NCBI RefSeq assembly: GCF_002741055.1
Contig: NZ_CP016809.1
Location: 5,620,501-5,684,500, forward strand
Source: Paenibacillus ihbetae
GTDB lineage: Bacteria > Bacillota > Bacilli > Paenibacillales > Paenibacillaceae
Length of the DNA stretch: 64,000 nucleotides
Direction: 5' to 3'
The notes under the pieces were generated by a model that had not been told where the DNA came from, did no database searches, and saw nothing but the letters and a program-made list of their open reading frames with translations. The first letter of the stretch is position 1; every line of letters begins with the position of its first letter. A program made the translations under genes and the position numbers. Shown in pieces: positions 15,828 through 24,204 of the stretch.

Positions 15828-17114
15828 TCAGGGCGTCTTGAGTACCGTCTCATACGTCGTCTGGATGTAGTCCAGTGTTTGATGATGCAAGACGATGTTA
15901 TGGACGAGGGTGACAAGCATAAATACGATCATGACACCGGTCAGCAGCTGCTTGGCCAGGCCTTGGTGCAGCTTCGAAATCAGCATGGCCGCCAGGACGA
16001 ATACCGCGAACAGATAATGGCCTGCGTACAGGTACATATCATAGGAATAGGTTGCCAGCCCGAAGCCGATAACGACATGCAGCAGAATGCCGAACATAAT
16101 GTATACGATGAAGGCCCAGGCATTCCGCGTCCTCAAGCCGCTTACAAAAGCCAGAATAGCGAGCGCCAGCAGGCCGAAACCGATGATGTTGACGTAAACC
16201 GGGTAAGGCTTGGTCAAATCGGTCGCGAACGCGGCGATGCCGGGATCGATCATGGCCATCTCCGGGGAGAGGATCGGGCTCACCAGCAGCATATGAAAAA
16301 CACGGGCATGGTGCGAAAACGAGAAAGGCGCCACGTAGCTGAAAGCCCCGTTCTGCATGCTTGAGAATACATTTCCAATCCATGTCTTTCCGGAGAATAC
16401 GAAATACTGTATCAGCGTCGCACCGGCCACCAGCGCGGCAAATACGAGCAGGGTGTACAAGAGCCGGCTCCATATCGAATAGCGCCGCCGGTCAAACAAG
16501 CTGATGAAGAATGCGCCGAAGAAGGTTGCCACATTCGTAGAGGTAATTCCGAAATTAAGCAGTCCCCATGCAGCGTTAGCCGGCACGCTGAAGCGTTCCT
16601 CGATCCGGCAATAGTGCAGATATGCCGCTGAAAGGATGATGACAAACTGTGCATAGGCATAGGAGTCGGGAATCAGCGCGGTAAAAATCGTATACGAGCT
16701 GATGCCGAAGAAGACCGCCATAATGGAGGCTAGGAGCCAGCCGGCGCCGATCCGGCGGATGAGATAATACAGAATCGCCGCACTGCATGCATTCATGATC
16801 GATTGAATGATCAGAAAGGGCAGATTCGATTTGCCGAACAGGAAGGTTAGCGTTCCGGTCAAGAAATTGATAAGCGGGTGAATAATGGTGACATTTTCGG
16901 GCCCGTACTGCATGGAAGGGTCGAAGTTGAACAAATTCAGCTGGAACGGCGCTCCGTAAAACGGATTATGCGGGGCAAGCAAGGCTGCGTTGTCCCTTAT
17001 GTATGAAACAAATGGGATGTTCATATAGAAATACAGCACCGCAAGGCATGCAGCCAATCCGATAGCCGTGTAGTTATCGCGTTTATTTCGAAACAGATAG
17101 CTCAGAAAAGACAT
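15828..17114 (-). CDS. Polytopic membrane protein, probable GT-C type glycosyltransferase
   Basis: About 428 residues from ATG 17114 (a TTG at 17144 is possible; neither has a strong ribosome site). It has 10-12 hydrophobic segments with a first external loop of about 50 residues (RDNAALLAPHNPFYG, then FNFDPSMQYGPENV) containing acidic residues, the usual place for the catalytic Asp of GT-C enzymes that use lipid-phosphate sugars. It is the last gene of an operon with a polyprenyl-phosphate phosphoribosyltransferase, a phosphatase and two small flippase-like proteins, which supports a role in transferring the lipid-linked sugar outside the membrane. No family-defining motif was identified. 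Confidence 0.55.
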   Translation of the reverse strand: MSFLSYLFRNKRDNYTAIGLAACLAVLYFYMNIPFVSYIRDNAALLAPHNPFYGAPFQLNLFNFDPSMQYGPENVTIIHPLINFLTGTLTFLFGKSNLPFLIIQSIMNACSAAILYYLIRRIGAGWLLASIMAVFFGISSYTIFTALIPDSYAYAQFVIILSAAYLHYCRIEERFSVPANAAWGLLNFGITSTNVATFFGAFFISLFDRRRYSIWSRLLYTLLVFAALVAGATLIQYFVFSGKTWIGNVFSSMQNGAFSYVAPFSFSHHARVFHMLLVSPILSPEMAMIDPGIAAFATDLTKPYPVYVNIIGFGLLALAILAFVSGLRTRNAWAFIVYIMFGILLHVVIGFGLATYSYDMYLYAGHYLFAVFVLAAMLISKLHQGLAKQLLTGVMIVFMLVTLVHNIVLHHQTLDYIQTTYETVLKTP

Positions 17115-17165
17115 GTTCACATTCCACCATTCATCAATAGTCAAGATTTGTTCTCACAAGTGTGC

Positions 17166-17486
17166 TCACGATACGAGGAGCAATAAACCGGAGATGATAA
17201 AAGCGACGCCCGCAATTTTCCGGATGCCGACGGTCTCTTTGAACACCAGTTTGGCAAAGATCAGCGCCCACAGAAAAGTCAGCGCATTGGCCGGCATGAC
17301 AAGCGTGTAAGGCAGCTGGCCAAGCAAATAGATGTTAAGCAGCGCACCCAGACCATAGCTGACAAACCCGGCCAGGAGCAGCTTGAGCTGCTTGTTCGCC
17401 GTGAAGGCTTTAAACAGCACGCTCCCCAAGGACCCGAAAAGCGTCATAACCAGCAGCAGGGCATAAAGGATCCATTCATTTTTCAT
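17166..17486 (-). CDS. SMR/EamA-type small transporter, second subunit
   Basis: A 106-residue protein with four hydrophobic segments (the last FIISGLLLLVS), the layout of small multidrug resistance proteins and of ArnE/ArnF-like lipid-sugar flippases. Its start overlaps the end of the first subunit by 11 nt, so the two are probably made together and form an antiparallel heterodimer. The lone polar segment PYTLVMPANALTF resembles the EamA signature in helix 3. By context it probably moves a polyprenyl-phosphate sugar across the membrane. Confidence 0.7.
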   Translation of the reverse strand: MKNEWILYALLLVMTLFGSLGSVLFKAFTANKQLKLLLAGFVSYGLGALLNIYLLGQLPYTLVMPANALTFLWALIFAKLVFKETVGIRKIAGVAFIISGLLLLVS

Positions 17487-17817
17487 AGGAGGTTAAGGTC
17501 ACCCCGATTCCCAGCAGAGCAACAGCCGCCAATTTTTTGATGCTTAAAGGCTCATCCAGGAAAAACTCGCCGTAAAACAGGGCCACGATGTAGCTGATGG
17601 ACATCAGCGGGTAGGCAACCGACAGCTTTTCCAAGGAAAAGGACTTGATCATGAGCAAGGCGCCGAGACCGTAACAGATAAATCCGATGGCCATGTACCA
17701 CAGATTCGAATGGCCCCACTTCCAGAACAATTGCCCGGTCGCTGTCAGAATGGCCGACAGGATCATCAGTCCCTTGCCGAGATGGCGCGGCGCTTCCATC
17801 GCTTTTAGTTGTTCCAT
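17476..17817 (-). CDS. SMR/EamA-type small transporter, first subunit
   Basis: A 113-residue protein from ATG 17817, which follows GAGGGA with good spacing; an ATG at 17832 lies before that site. Four membrane segments are visible, with LSVAYPLMSISYIVALFYGEFFL as the helix-3/4 region typical of EamA/SMR proteins. The N-terminal hydrophilic part (MEQLKAMEAPRHLGK) is cytosolic. It overlaps the phosphatase gene upstream by 13 nt and the second subunit downstream by 11 nt. The pairing resembles ArnE/ArnF. Confidence 0.7.
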   Translation of the reverse strand: MEQLKAMEAPRHLGKGLMILSAILTATGQLFWKWGHSNLWYMAIGFICYGLGALLMIKSFSLEKLSVAYPLMSISYIVALFYGEFFLDEPLSIKKLAAVALLGIGVTLTSYEK

Positions 17818-18437
17818 ATTAATCCCTCGCATCCATGGGCGGATTTATGATTGATCAAGTATTTATGCTTGACCAAGCCCAGCATGGGCAAATCGGACAG
17901 CGAATCGGAATACGCGCAGGACTGCTCGTAGTCAATCTCAAGGCCGATCTCCTCCAGATATTGCCGGATGCGAACGACCTTCTCCTCCCCTTTGCAATTT
18001 TTCCCCTCGATCATCGAGGTGAAGCGTCCGTGGCGGGACGTCAGCTTTGTGGCGATCACATGATCGACATAGGGCAATTCGGTGAAAAATCTCATATAAG
18101 CATCCGGCGATGCGGTCACGAGCAGGACATGGAAGCCTTTATTTTTCTTGTCCTTCATGACCTTGACCGCTTCCGGATACATAGCTGGCAAGATTTTAGT
18201 CCGATAGAAATGCTCAAGGTCCGAATCGTCCAGGTGGTGAATGGCATGAAAATATGCGCTCTTGGCCTGCTCAGCCGGCATCATTCCCGCTTTATACAGA
18301 ACAGAATGCAGCACAACCTTAAATAGGTGCGGAGCCGAGGACGGTCGCTTTCTCCATCCGTAGAGAAGAAATTGGAACATGGAGTCCGTATGGATCACCG
18401 TTTTATCAACATCGAAAATCGCAAATTTTTGCTTCAT
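17805..18437 (-). CDS. HAD-IB family phosphatase
   Basis: A 210-residue protein with HAD motif I near the N-terminus (FDVDKT, nucleophile Asp9 and acid/base Asp11), motif II (LLVTASPDAYM) and motif III/IV (YSDSLSDLPML). The cap helices between motifs I and II are of the HAD-IB (SerB-like) type. In an operon with a phosphoribosyltransferase that makes polyprenyl-phosphate-ribose-5-phosphate, the likely substrate is that 5-phosphate. This is inference from context; other HAD-IB enzymes act on phosphoserine or lysophospholipids. Confidence 0.8.
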   Translation of the reverse strand: MKQKFAIFDVDKTVIHTDSMFQFLLYGWRKRPSSAPHLFKVVLHSVLYKAGMMPAEQAKSAYFHAIHHLDDSDLEHFYRTKILPAMYPEAVKVMKDKKNKGFHVLLVTASPDAYMRFFTELPYVDHVIATKLTSRHGRFTSMIEGKNCKGEEKVVRIRQYLEEIGLEIDYEQSCAYSDSLSDLPMLGLVKHKYLINHKSAHGCEGLIWNN

Positions 18438-18468
18438 AGGTCATTCCTTCTATTAAGACGTATAGATG

Positions 18469-19374
18469 CTATTCAAAGTTCACTAATATTACGACGACGC
18501 TGATCACGTACAAGATCACGGTGACCAGGATGTGGCGATCCTCCAAGAGAACCTTGTCGGGGGCACCGCCTTTCTTCTCGATGTGAATCAGGTACAGGTA
18601 ACGGAACATGCCGTAGATGACGAACGGAATTGTCCACATGAGATGGACGGTTCGGCCCGAAGTAAAGGTGAACAGGGAGTAGCTGATGATCGTTGCCGTC
18701 GTCACGATACTGCTCATCTGATCTAACAGGTCAAATGAGTAATGATCCAGCACTTTACGATGGGAGCCAACATCGTTCTGCAGCAAATAAAGCTCATGGC
18801 GCCGTTTACCGATTGCTAGAAACAGGGAGAGGAGCATCGTGCACAAGAGGAACCACGGCGTAAACGGCACATGGATGACAAGGCCGCCCGCAATCGCCCG
18901 AAGCACGAACCCGGCCGCTATGATCATAATATCAATGATAACGACGTGTTTCAGCCGGAAAGAATAGGCGACGTTCATCGCAAAATAGAGCAGCAGCAGA
19001 CCTGTGAACAACGGGTTCAGAAGGTAAGAAACCGCCAGAGAGACGATGAGCAGCAACGCGCCAAATACAAGGGCCAAATTCGGCGGGAGTTCGCCGGAAG
19101 CCATCGGTCGGAATTTCTTTACAGGGTGGTTCCGGTCCGCCTCGCGGTCCGCATAGTCATTGATAATATAAACGCAGCCGGACACAAAAGACAGCAGAAA
19201 AAAGCCGATTACGGTATCCAGCAGCGTGCGGGCATGCACCGTTTCGAATGAGAATAATGGAGCTGCAAAAATGAGTAAATTTTTCGTCCACTGCTTCGGT
19301 CTGAGCTGCCTGAAGAGAAGGAAAGGAAGCCTTCTCGCAGGAGCGGCGGACGATTCCGTATTTGTTGACGACAA
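18469..19374 (-). CDS. UbiA family polyprenyl-phosphate phosphoribosyltransferase (DPPR synthase-like)
   Basis: A 301-residue membrane protein from TTG 19374, 7 nt after AGGAGGT. It has the UbiA Asp-rich motif NDYADREADR (near residue 67) and the opening RPKQWTKNLLIFAAPLF that marks the decaprenyl-phosphate phosphoribosyltransferase branch (Rv3806c-like). Eight to nine membrane helices are visible. The family joins phosphoribosyl pyrophosphate to polyprenyl phosphate on the cytosolic face. It leads a five-gene operon (phosphatase, two SMR subunits, GT-C-like protein). No DprE1/DprE2-type epimerase is seen, so a ribosyl rather than arabinosyl product is more likely. Confidence 0.8.
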   Translation of the reverse strand: MSSTNTESSAAPARRLPFLLFRQLRPKQWTKNLLIFAAPLFSFETVHARTLLDTVIGFFLLSFVSGCVYIINDYADREADRNHPVKKFRPMASGELPPNLALVFGALLLIVSLAVSYLLNPLFTGLLLLYFAMNVAYSFRLKHVVIIDIMIIAAGFVLRAIAGGLVIHVPFTPWFLLCTMLLSLFLAIGKRRHELYLLQNDVGSHRKVLDHYSFDLLDQMSSIVTTATIISYSLFTFTSGRTVHLMWTIPFVIYGMFRYLYLIHIEKKGGAPDKVLLEDRHILVTVILYVISVVVILVNFE

Positions 19375-19506
19375 TGGGATTACCTCCTGGATCTAACGTT
19401 ATGCATAAGCTGAGGGAAGAAGAGACTTCATAAAATACGATAGCTATCATACCATAAATTTGCCTTTGAATGGAAATGATAGGTTTGCATAAATACAAAT
19501 CGAAAA

Positions 19507-19539
19507 GCCTCCCTACGTTAAGTAAGACGGTAAGGAGGC
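19507..19539 (-). terminator. Probable terminator of the ypdA/DUF441 operon
   Basis: GCCTCC at 19507-19512 pairs with GGAGGC at 19534-19539. On the minus strand the stem is followed by TTTT. The short stem and long loop make it weak. Confidence 0.5.
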
Positions 19540-19584
19540 CAAACTTGTTTCATTCTATGATCAGTGATCCAGCTGGATATCCGT

Positions 19585-20028
19585 TCAGGATTTGCCGATC
19601 AACAGGGATAATAATCCAGCTGCAATCAGCGGGCCGACCGGGACGCCGCGGAATAACGCGACACCGAGCACGGTCCCGATCAGCAGACCTGCGACGACGG
19701 TCGGGTTGCTCCCCATCAGGGTTGCTCCCCTGCCCCCAAGGTAAGCGACAAGCATGCCTACGGCAATGGCAAGAAGCGACTTCCAGTTCATGAACGATTG
19801 GCCGATCGACGCAAGACTCATCTTCCCGCTAGCCAGCGGAGACATGACGCCAATGGTCAATATAATGATACCGATCGTAAGGCCGTATTTCTCAAGCCAT
19901 GGGAAGGCTTGGTGAAAGCCGGTCACCCGGATCAGCAAAAGGGCGAGCATCGCGATGGTTACGGCCGAGTTGCTGCTGATAATCCCGAGCGCAGCCATGG
20001 CAAGCAGGATGAGGGAGGTTACATCCAT
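19585..20028 (-). CDS. ytwI: DUF441 family membrane protein (YtwI-like)
   Basis: A 147-residue hydrophobic protein with four to five membrane segments and the conserved glycine-rich core of DUF441 ([19 protein letters not shown] and [13 protein letters not shown]). The role of the family is not known. It follows ypdA by 21 nt on the same strand, so the two are likely one transcript. The ribosome site AAGGAGTG precedes the ATG. Confidence 0.85.
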   Translation of the reverse strand: MDVTSLILLAMAALGIISSNSAVTIAMLALLLIRVTGFHQAFPWLEKYGLTIGIIILTIGVMSPLASGKMSLASIGQSFMNWKSLLAIAVGMLVAYLGGRGATLMGSNPTVVAGLLIGTVLGVALFRGVPVGPLIAAGLLSLLIGKS

Positions 20029-20049
20029 ACGGAATCACTCCTTATTAGC

Positions 20050-21033
20050 TTAGCTTTGTGCTGTAGCATTCAAGTGCTGTGCGATTAACCGCCCATGATA
20101 ACGGCCGGTCTCGATAAAGACCTCGTTCGCGTTGCGTCCGGAAGCGATTACCCCGGCCACATACAACCCGGGCACGTTCGTTTCCATCGTCTCGGGGTCG
20201 TACAGCGGCTTCTCCATACCTTCATCCAATTGAACGCCGGAGGAGGAGAGGAGCTTGCGGTCCGGACGGAACCCCGTCAAGGCGAGCACAAAGTCGTTAT
20301 CCAGCCGAAGCTCTTCGCCTTGGTCGGATTGGATCCGGACCGAATCCTCCGTAATTTCAATGACGCGGGACTGCAGATAGAGGTTGATATGCCCTTTCTG
20401 CACCATGCTGTCGAACAGCGGGCGAACCCAAGGCTTGATGTTTTCGGATACGGCTTCGCCCCGATAAACCATCGTGACCTCCGCGCCGACACGGATCAGC
20501 TCCATCGCCGCATCCACGGCCGAGTTGCTGCCGCCGATAATAACGGTCTTCATTCCGGCATACGGATGGGCTTCGCGGAAGTAATGGGTGACCTTCTCCA
20601 AGTCTTCACCGGGGATGCCAATATAATTCGGATGATCGAAATATCCGGTTGCAATGACGACGTGACGGGCTTGCCGCACGTTCTCTTCGCCGTTTCGCCG
20701 GCGAGTGCGGACAATGAAGCTGCCGTCTGGCTGCTTAGCAATGGTCAGGGCCTCTTCATATGGCGATATTTTCAGATCAAAATGTTTGGCAACGCGGCGG
20801 TAATAGGCGAGAGCCTCGTGCCGGTAAGGCTTGTCATTCGATATGGCAAACGGAATATCTCCGATTTCGAGCATTTCAGCCGTACTGAAAAATTGCATAT
20901 GCGTCGGGTAGAGGTAAATGGAATGAACGACATTATGCTTATCAATAATTTCGCAGTCGAGTCCCTGGCGGCCGCATTCGATCGCTGCTGCCAGTCCGCA
21001 GGGGCCTGCACCGATAACAAGAACATCTAGCAT
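20050..21033 (-). CDS. ypdA: YpdA-type bacillithiol disulfide reductase
   Basis: A 327-residue flavoprotein with an N-terminal FAD-binding motif (VIGAGPCGLAAA, with the family's conserved Cys at residue 12) and a second nucleotide motif (TVIIGGSNSAVDAAMEL, near residue 164) for NADPH. The C-terminal FAD motif is YVAGVIASG. YpdA reduces oxidised bacillithiol back to the thiol form, in step with bacilliredoxins. AGGAGGATCACC precedes the ATG. It is followed by the DUF441 gene. Confidence 0.9.
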   Translation of the reverse strand: MLDVLVIGAGPCGLAAAIECGRQGLDCEIIDKHNVVHSIYLYPTHMQFFSTAEMLEIGDIPFAISNDKPYRHEALAYYRRVAKHFDLKISPYEEALTIAKQPDGSFIVRTRRRNGEENVRQARHVVIATGYFDHPNYIGIPGEDLEKVTHYFREAHPYAGMKTVIIGGSNSAVDAAMELIRVGAEVTMVYRGEAVSENIKPWVRPLFDSMVQKGHINLYLQSRVIEITEDSVRIQSDQGEELRLDNDFVLALTGFRPDRKLLSSSGVQLDEGMEKPLYDPETMETNVPGLYVAGVIASGRNANEVFIETGRYHGRLIAQHLNATAQS

Positions 21034-21195
21034 GGTGATCCTCCTTATGTATATACCTTGCGCTTTTCATCAGCATTATAATCCTACAGCAAATGAAGGG
21101 ATAAATCCAGGTTTGGCGCCGCGTCCTGCCCCGGATGAGAGGTTTTTGACGGATGGACAAGCCTCATTAAGAGGTGGATGAGGTTAAATTGAGGG

Positions 21196-21224
21196 TTGAT
21201 AAACGAAACAAATTAGATTAATAT
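21196..21224 (+). promoter_or_regulatory. SigA-type promoter of the DUF2087 gene
   Basis: TTGATA (21196-21201), a 17-nt spacer and TAATAT (21219-21224). Confidence 0.7.
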
Positions 21225-21290
21225 CAAATTAGACATACATTAAATTAAAAGATGGTTAAAACTGTTGAACACCAAAGAGGAGGAAAAGCC

Positions 21291-21596
21291 ATGAAATCAT
21301 CAACCAACGAAGCATATAAGGCATCCGTCATCAACAACTTCATGACCCGCGAAGGGAGGCTCCGGCACATCCCGGCGCAATACAAGAAGAAGCTGGTCAT
21401 TTTGGAGCATCTAGTCGAGCAGCTGGAAGAAGGGAGAGTTTATCCCGAGAAGGAAATCAATGCTTATATTCAAAGGTTTCATGAGGATTATGCCACGATC
21501 CGCCGCGAATTCATCGTTCATGAATACATGCGCAGGGACAAGGAAATGTATGTGCGAAATCCGCGGGAACGCTGGACCAAGTGGGAGGAGGTGTAG
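21291..21596 (+). CDS. DUF2087 domain protein
   Basis: A 101-residue protein from ATG 21291 behind AGAGGAGG; the in-frame ATG at 21252 lies before that site. It consists of one DUF2087 domain: REGRLRHIPAQYKKKLVILEHL, then the EINAYIQRFHEDYATIRREFI helix pair and the tail MRRDKEMYVRNPRERW. In other proteins this domain is fused to an ArsR-type DNA-binding domain; here it stands alone. It may bind nucleic acid, but the family has no firm function. It is a single-gene unit with its own promoter. Confidence 0.8.
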   Translation: MKSSTNEAYKASVINNFMTREGRLRHIPAQYKKKLVILEHLVEQLEEGRVYPEKEINAYIQRFHEDYATIRREFIVHEYMRRDKEMYVRNPRERWTKWEEV

Positions 21597-21681
21597 GAGC
21601 CGTCAGCATAGCTAACCGCGCATAGATCAAGCGCTGCAATCTCCGTTTCTATCCAACTGAATGAGAAGCGGCTGGAATGCA

Positions 21682-21726
21682 TCAAAAAAACCACCTTCAT
21701 AGGCGAGGCGCCCAAGGAAGGTGGTT
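21682..21726 (-). terminator. Intrinsic terminator after azoR
   Basis: AACCACCTTC (21689-21698) pairs perfectly with GAAGGTGGTT (21717-21726). On the minus strand a run of Ts follows. Confidence 0.85.
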
Positions 21727-21773
21727 ATATCGATATATAACAAGGGAATGTTATCGAAAGGATATAAGTCCGT

Positions 21774-22400
21774 TTAGAAGCCGGCAGCCGCTTTTTTCAC
21801 AAGCTCCAAGCCGGATTGCACGATAGCTTCCGCTTCTTGAGGGAATTGGTTATGGCCTTCGATGATGAGCGTTTCGATATCCTGTACGCCCCATTGGCGA
21901 AGGTTGCGGACCACGAAGTTCACAGCCATTTCGGCAGCGGCCATCGGTCCTTCGGAATAGTTGCCTCCGCGTGCGTTAAGCAGAACTGCTTTCTTGCCTG
22001 TCACGAGTCCCACAACACCTTCCGGCGTATACTTGAAGGTTCTGCCGGCTTGGTTCAAGTAGTCGATATAAGTATGCAGCACAGCAGGCACCGTCATGTT
22101 CCACAGCGGGAAGGCAAACACGATTTTGTCCGCGGCCAAAAATTGATCGATATATTTCGTAACGTTGGCAGCGGCAGCCTGTTCTTCCGGCGTTGCCTCG
22201 ATCCCGCGGGAAGCCTTGAACATCCCGTTGATCGCGGTGCTGTCATAGTAAGGAAGATTCTCGGCGAACAGGTCGAGCTCCGTAATTTGGTCATCCGGAT
22301 GATTCGCCTTGTACGCGTCCAAAAACTCATGGTACATCTTTACGCTTACCGATTGATCGATAGCTCTGTTGTTGGCTTTGATAAATAGTACGTTAGACAT
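21774..22400 (-). CDS. azoR: FMN-dependent NADH:azoreductase/quinone reductase
   Basis: A 208-residue flavodoxin-fold protein. SNVLFIKANNRAIDQSVS at the N-terminus binds the FMN phosphate, and FAFPLWNMTVPAVLHTYIDYLNQAGRTFKYTPEG plus LLNARGGNYSEG are the conserved flavin-binding and active-site stretches of AzoR enzymes. These proteins reduce azo dyes and quinones by two-electron transfer and protect against electrophilic quinones. It has a single-gene layout with a strong promoter and an overlapping dyad, suggesting control by a quinone-sensing repressor. Confidence 0.92.
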   Translation of the reverse strand: MSNVLFIKANNRAIDQSVSVKMYHEFLDAYKANHPDDQITELDLFAENLPYYDSTAINGMFKASRGIEATPEEQAAAANVTKYIDQFLAADKIVFAFPLWNMTVPAVLHTYIDYLNQAGRTFKYTPEGVVGLVTGKKAVLLNARGGNYSEGPMAAAEMAVNFVVRNLRQWGVQDIETLIIEGHNQFPQEAEAIVQSGLELVKKAAAGF

Positions 22401-22428
22401 GTATGAAAACGCTCCTTGTTGTAGTTTG

Positions 22429-22470
22429 ACTTTACAAAGTATAGTATATTACCTTTAGATTGTTTGTCAA
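22429..22470 (-). promoter_or_regulatory. azoR promoter with overlapping operator-like dyad
   Basis: On the minus strand: TTGACA (22465-22470), a 16-nt spacer and TATACT (22443-22448). Directly downstream, ACTTT-GT-AAAGT (22429-22440) forms a dyad over the start site. B. subtilis azoreductase genes are controlled by YodB and MhqR; a similar control is inferred. Confidence 0.6.
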
Positions 22471-22476
22471 TGACGC

Positions 22477-23325
22477 CTACTGGAGAATGCGAATGTCACC
22501 GGAATGAGTTTCCACCTGGATCGTATCCGTTGTTTCCCCTGGAGAATCCGGGGCATCCACAGAGCCTGAATGGGACGTGAGTTCATAGACGCCCCGGAAT
22601 GCCGTATCCGGCCGAACGTTTACATCGCCTGATCTGCATAGAATGCTGACGGGAGAGCTTCCAATCAGTCCCAAATGGATATCGCCTGAAGTCAGGCTGA
22701 CGTCGGCGGGACCTTCCAGATCTTTCAACCGGATGTTGCCCGATCGATTCGTGACGGAGGTTGTTGCCTGTATCCCAGTGCCTTTGATATCGCCGGATAT
22801 GTTCTCGATGATCAGCTGATCGGCGCTTATCTGATTCAGAACGAGATCGCCAGAAGTCAGTGAGATGTCGATTCGTTTGGATGAGACGCCATTCAAGCGG
22901 ATATTGTTCGATAAGGAGGATACCATCAGCTCTTCCAGCTCCTTGTCAGCGGGGAGAGAGACCGTCAGCTTCCCCTTGGGGAAGCGGAAGTTCACGCCAA
23001 GAAACTCGATGGTCTGAGGCGTGGTCAAATCGAGATCGATTTCGGAGCCTGCCGGATTGAAAGCATTTAGGATATCCGCATGCTCTTGCTTAACCGTTCC
23101 TTCAAATGAAATGGAACTGGTATTATCGCTGCTTGTTTCGAATTCGATCTCCGTCGCGAAGCCGCTGGACAGCCTGAACTGCTTGAGCGCGTCAGTGTCG
23201 TTAAGCTCCCATCGTTTCTCATAAACAACCAGATCCTCGTCGAATCTGAATTTGTTCACGGCCATCCCGGCGATGCCAATGAGGATCAAAACAGCCGCAA
23301 GGCCAAACAGTGATTTCTTGATCAT
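22477..23325 (-). CDS. DUF4097 beta-repeat protein, membrane anchored
   Basis: A 282-residue protein with an N-terminal membrane segment (LFGLAAVLILIGIAGMAV) followed by a right-handed beta-repeat region in which SGD/SGN motifs recur (LTSGDLVLNQ, ENISGDIKG, NRSGNIRL, LTSGDIHLG, CRSGDVNV, SHSGSVDA, THSGDIRI). This is the DUF4097 (LiaG-like/YvlB-like) architecture. Its start overlaps the HAAS-domain gene by ATGA, and a PadR regulator heads the operon. Such three-gene modules are common in Firmicutes, and a cell-envelope stress role is suspected but not shown. Confidence 0.8.
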   Translation of the reverse strand: MIKKSLFGLAAVLILIGIAGMAVNKFRFDEDLVVYEKRWELNDTDALKQFRLSSGFATEIEFETSSDNTSSISFEGTVKQEHADILNAFNPAGSEIDLDLTTPQTIEFLGVNFRFPKGKLTVSLPADKELEELMVSSLSNNIRLNGVSSKRIDISLTSGDLVLNQISADQLIIENISGDIKGTGIQATTSVTNRSGNIRLKDLEGPADVSLTSGDIHLGLIGSSPVSILCRSGDVNVRPDTAFRGVYELTSHSGSVDAPDSPGETTDTIQVETHSGDIRILQ

Positions 23326-23882
23326 CGCATGTCACTTCCCTTCATTACACGGACATTCCAGCTCGAGTAGCCCCGGGTAAGATGGGAGAGCCGCCGAAAG
23401 ATGGAACGGGCGCCATACACAAGCAGGATGCCGACACCGACCAAGGATACCGACAGAAACAATTTAGCCGGATAAAAGCTGCCGTTAATGATATATTCCG
23501 CAAGCACAAGCGCGGGACTGATCAAGCATGCCAGCACCAAGGCTGCAACGGCTATCGCAAACGACCATAAGGCAGCGATGAGCGGATAGGCGATCATGCC
23601 GCAGAAAACGAGGCCGATGCAAGCCGCTATTTTTCCGATGGAGGTTGGATTCTTCCTTGCTGCCGAAGGCAGCCCGATATCTTCAATATATCCGCCGCTT
23701 AGCGCATCCCTCACAATCTCAAACGGATCACCGAGCTCGCGGGCAATCTCCTCCTCGGTGCGGCCGTTATGCAATCCGAATATAAAGTGGGATTCCACGT
23801 CTTGAATCAGTTCCCGGCGTTCATCGGCAGGGAGCGCCGCTAGGCGCGATTCCAAAATCGAAATGAACTGTTGTCTTGTCAT
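23322..23882 (-). CDS. HAAS/DUF1700 domain membrane protein
   Basis: A 186-residue protein. The first ~70 residues form a HAAS helical domain (FISILESRLAALPADERREL, then FGLHNGRTEEEIARELGDPF). Three to four membrane helices follow (IAACIGLVFCGMIAYPLIAAL and onward) and a short basic tail. It begins 1 nt after the PadR gene stop and overlaps the DUF4097 gene by 4 nt, so all three are translationally coupled. It is presumed to work with the PadR and DUF4097 partners at the membrane. Confidence 0.8.
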   Translation of the reverse strand: MTRQQFISILESRLAALPADERRELIQDVESHFIFGLHNGRTEEEIARELGDPFEIVRDALSGGYIEDIGLPSAARKNPTSIGKIAACIGLVFCGMIAYPLIAALWSFAIAVAALVLACLISPALVLAEYIINGSFYPAKLFLSVSLVGVGILLVYGARSIFRRLSHLTRGYSSWNVRVMKGSDMR

Positions 23883-23883
23883 A

Positions 23884-24204
23884 TTAATTTCCTTCCTCGA
23901 TCAGATTGGTCACATTGCTTACAAAAGCCTTCCATTCCTTTACCATGGCTTTCATATAAATCACTCCGCTGTCGGTAAGCCTGTAATATTTACGGGGCGG
24001 CCCCTCGCTGGATTCCTGAAGATAAGTCGTGCAATAGCCCTCATTCACGAGACGGCGAAGGAGCGGATAGAGAGCCCCTTCGGCCACCTCGATGTGCCGC
24101 GAAACGGCTTGCGCCAGCTCATAGCCGTATTGATCCTTGCGGCTGATGAGCACCAGGACGCAGAGCTCAAGCACTCCTTTTTTGAACTGGACGCTCACAT
24201 CCAT
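23884..24204 (-). CDS. PadR-family transcriptional regulator
   Basis: A 106-residue winged-helix protein: KKGVLELCVLVLISRKDQYGYELAQAVSRHI, the wing-proximal EGALYPLLRRLVNEGYC, then YYRLTDSGVIYM and a C-terminal dimerisation helix. It is the first gene of the PadR/HAAS/DUF4097 operon and probably represses its own operon. AAAGGAGGC precedes the ATG. A 6-bp inverted repeat (24232-24252) just upstream is a candidate operator. Confidence 0.87.
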   Translation of the reverse strand: MDVSVQFKKGVLELCVLVLISRKDQYGYELAQAVSRHIEVAEGALYPLLRRLVNEGYCTTYLQESSEGPPRKYYRLTDSGVIYMKAMVKEWKAFVSNVTNLIEEGN

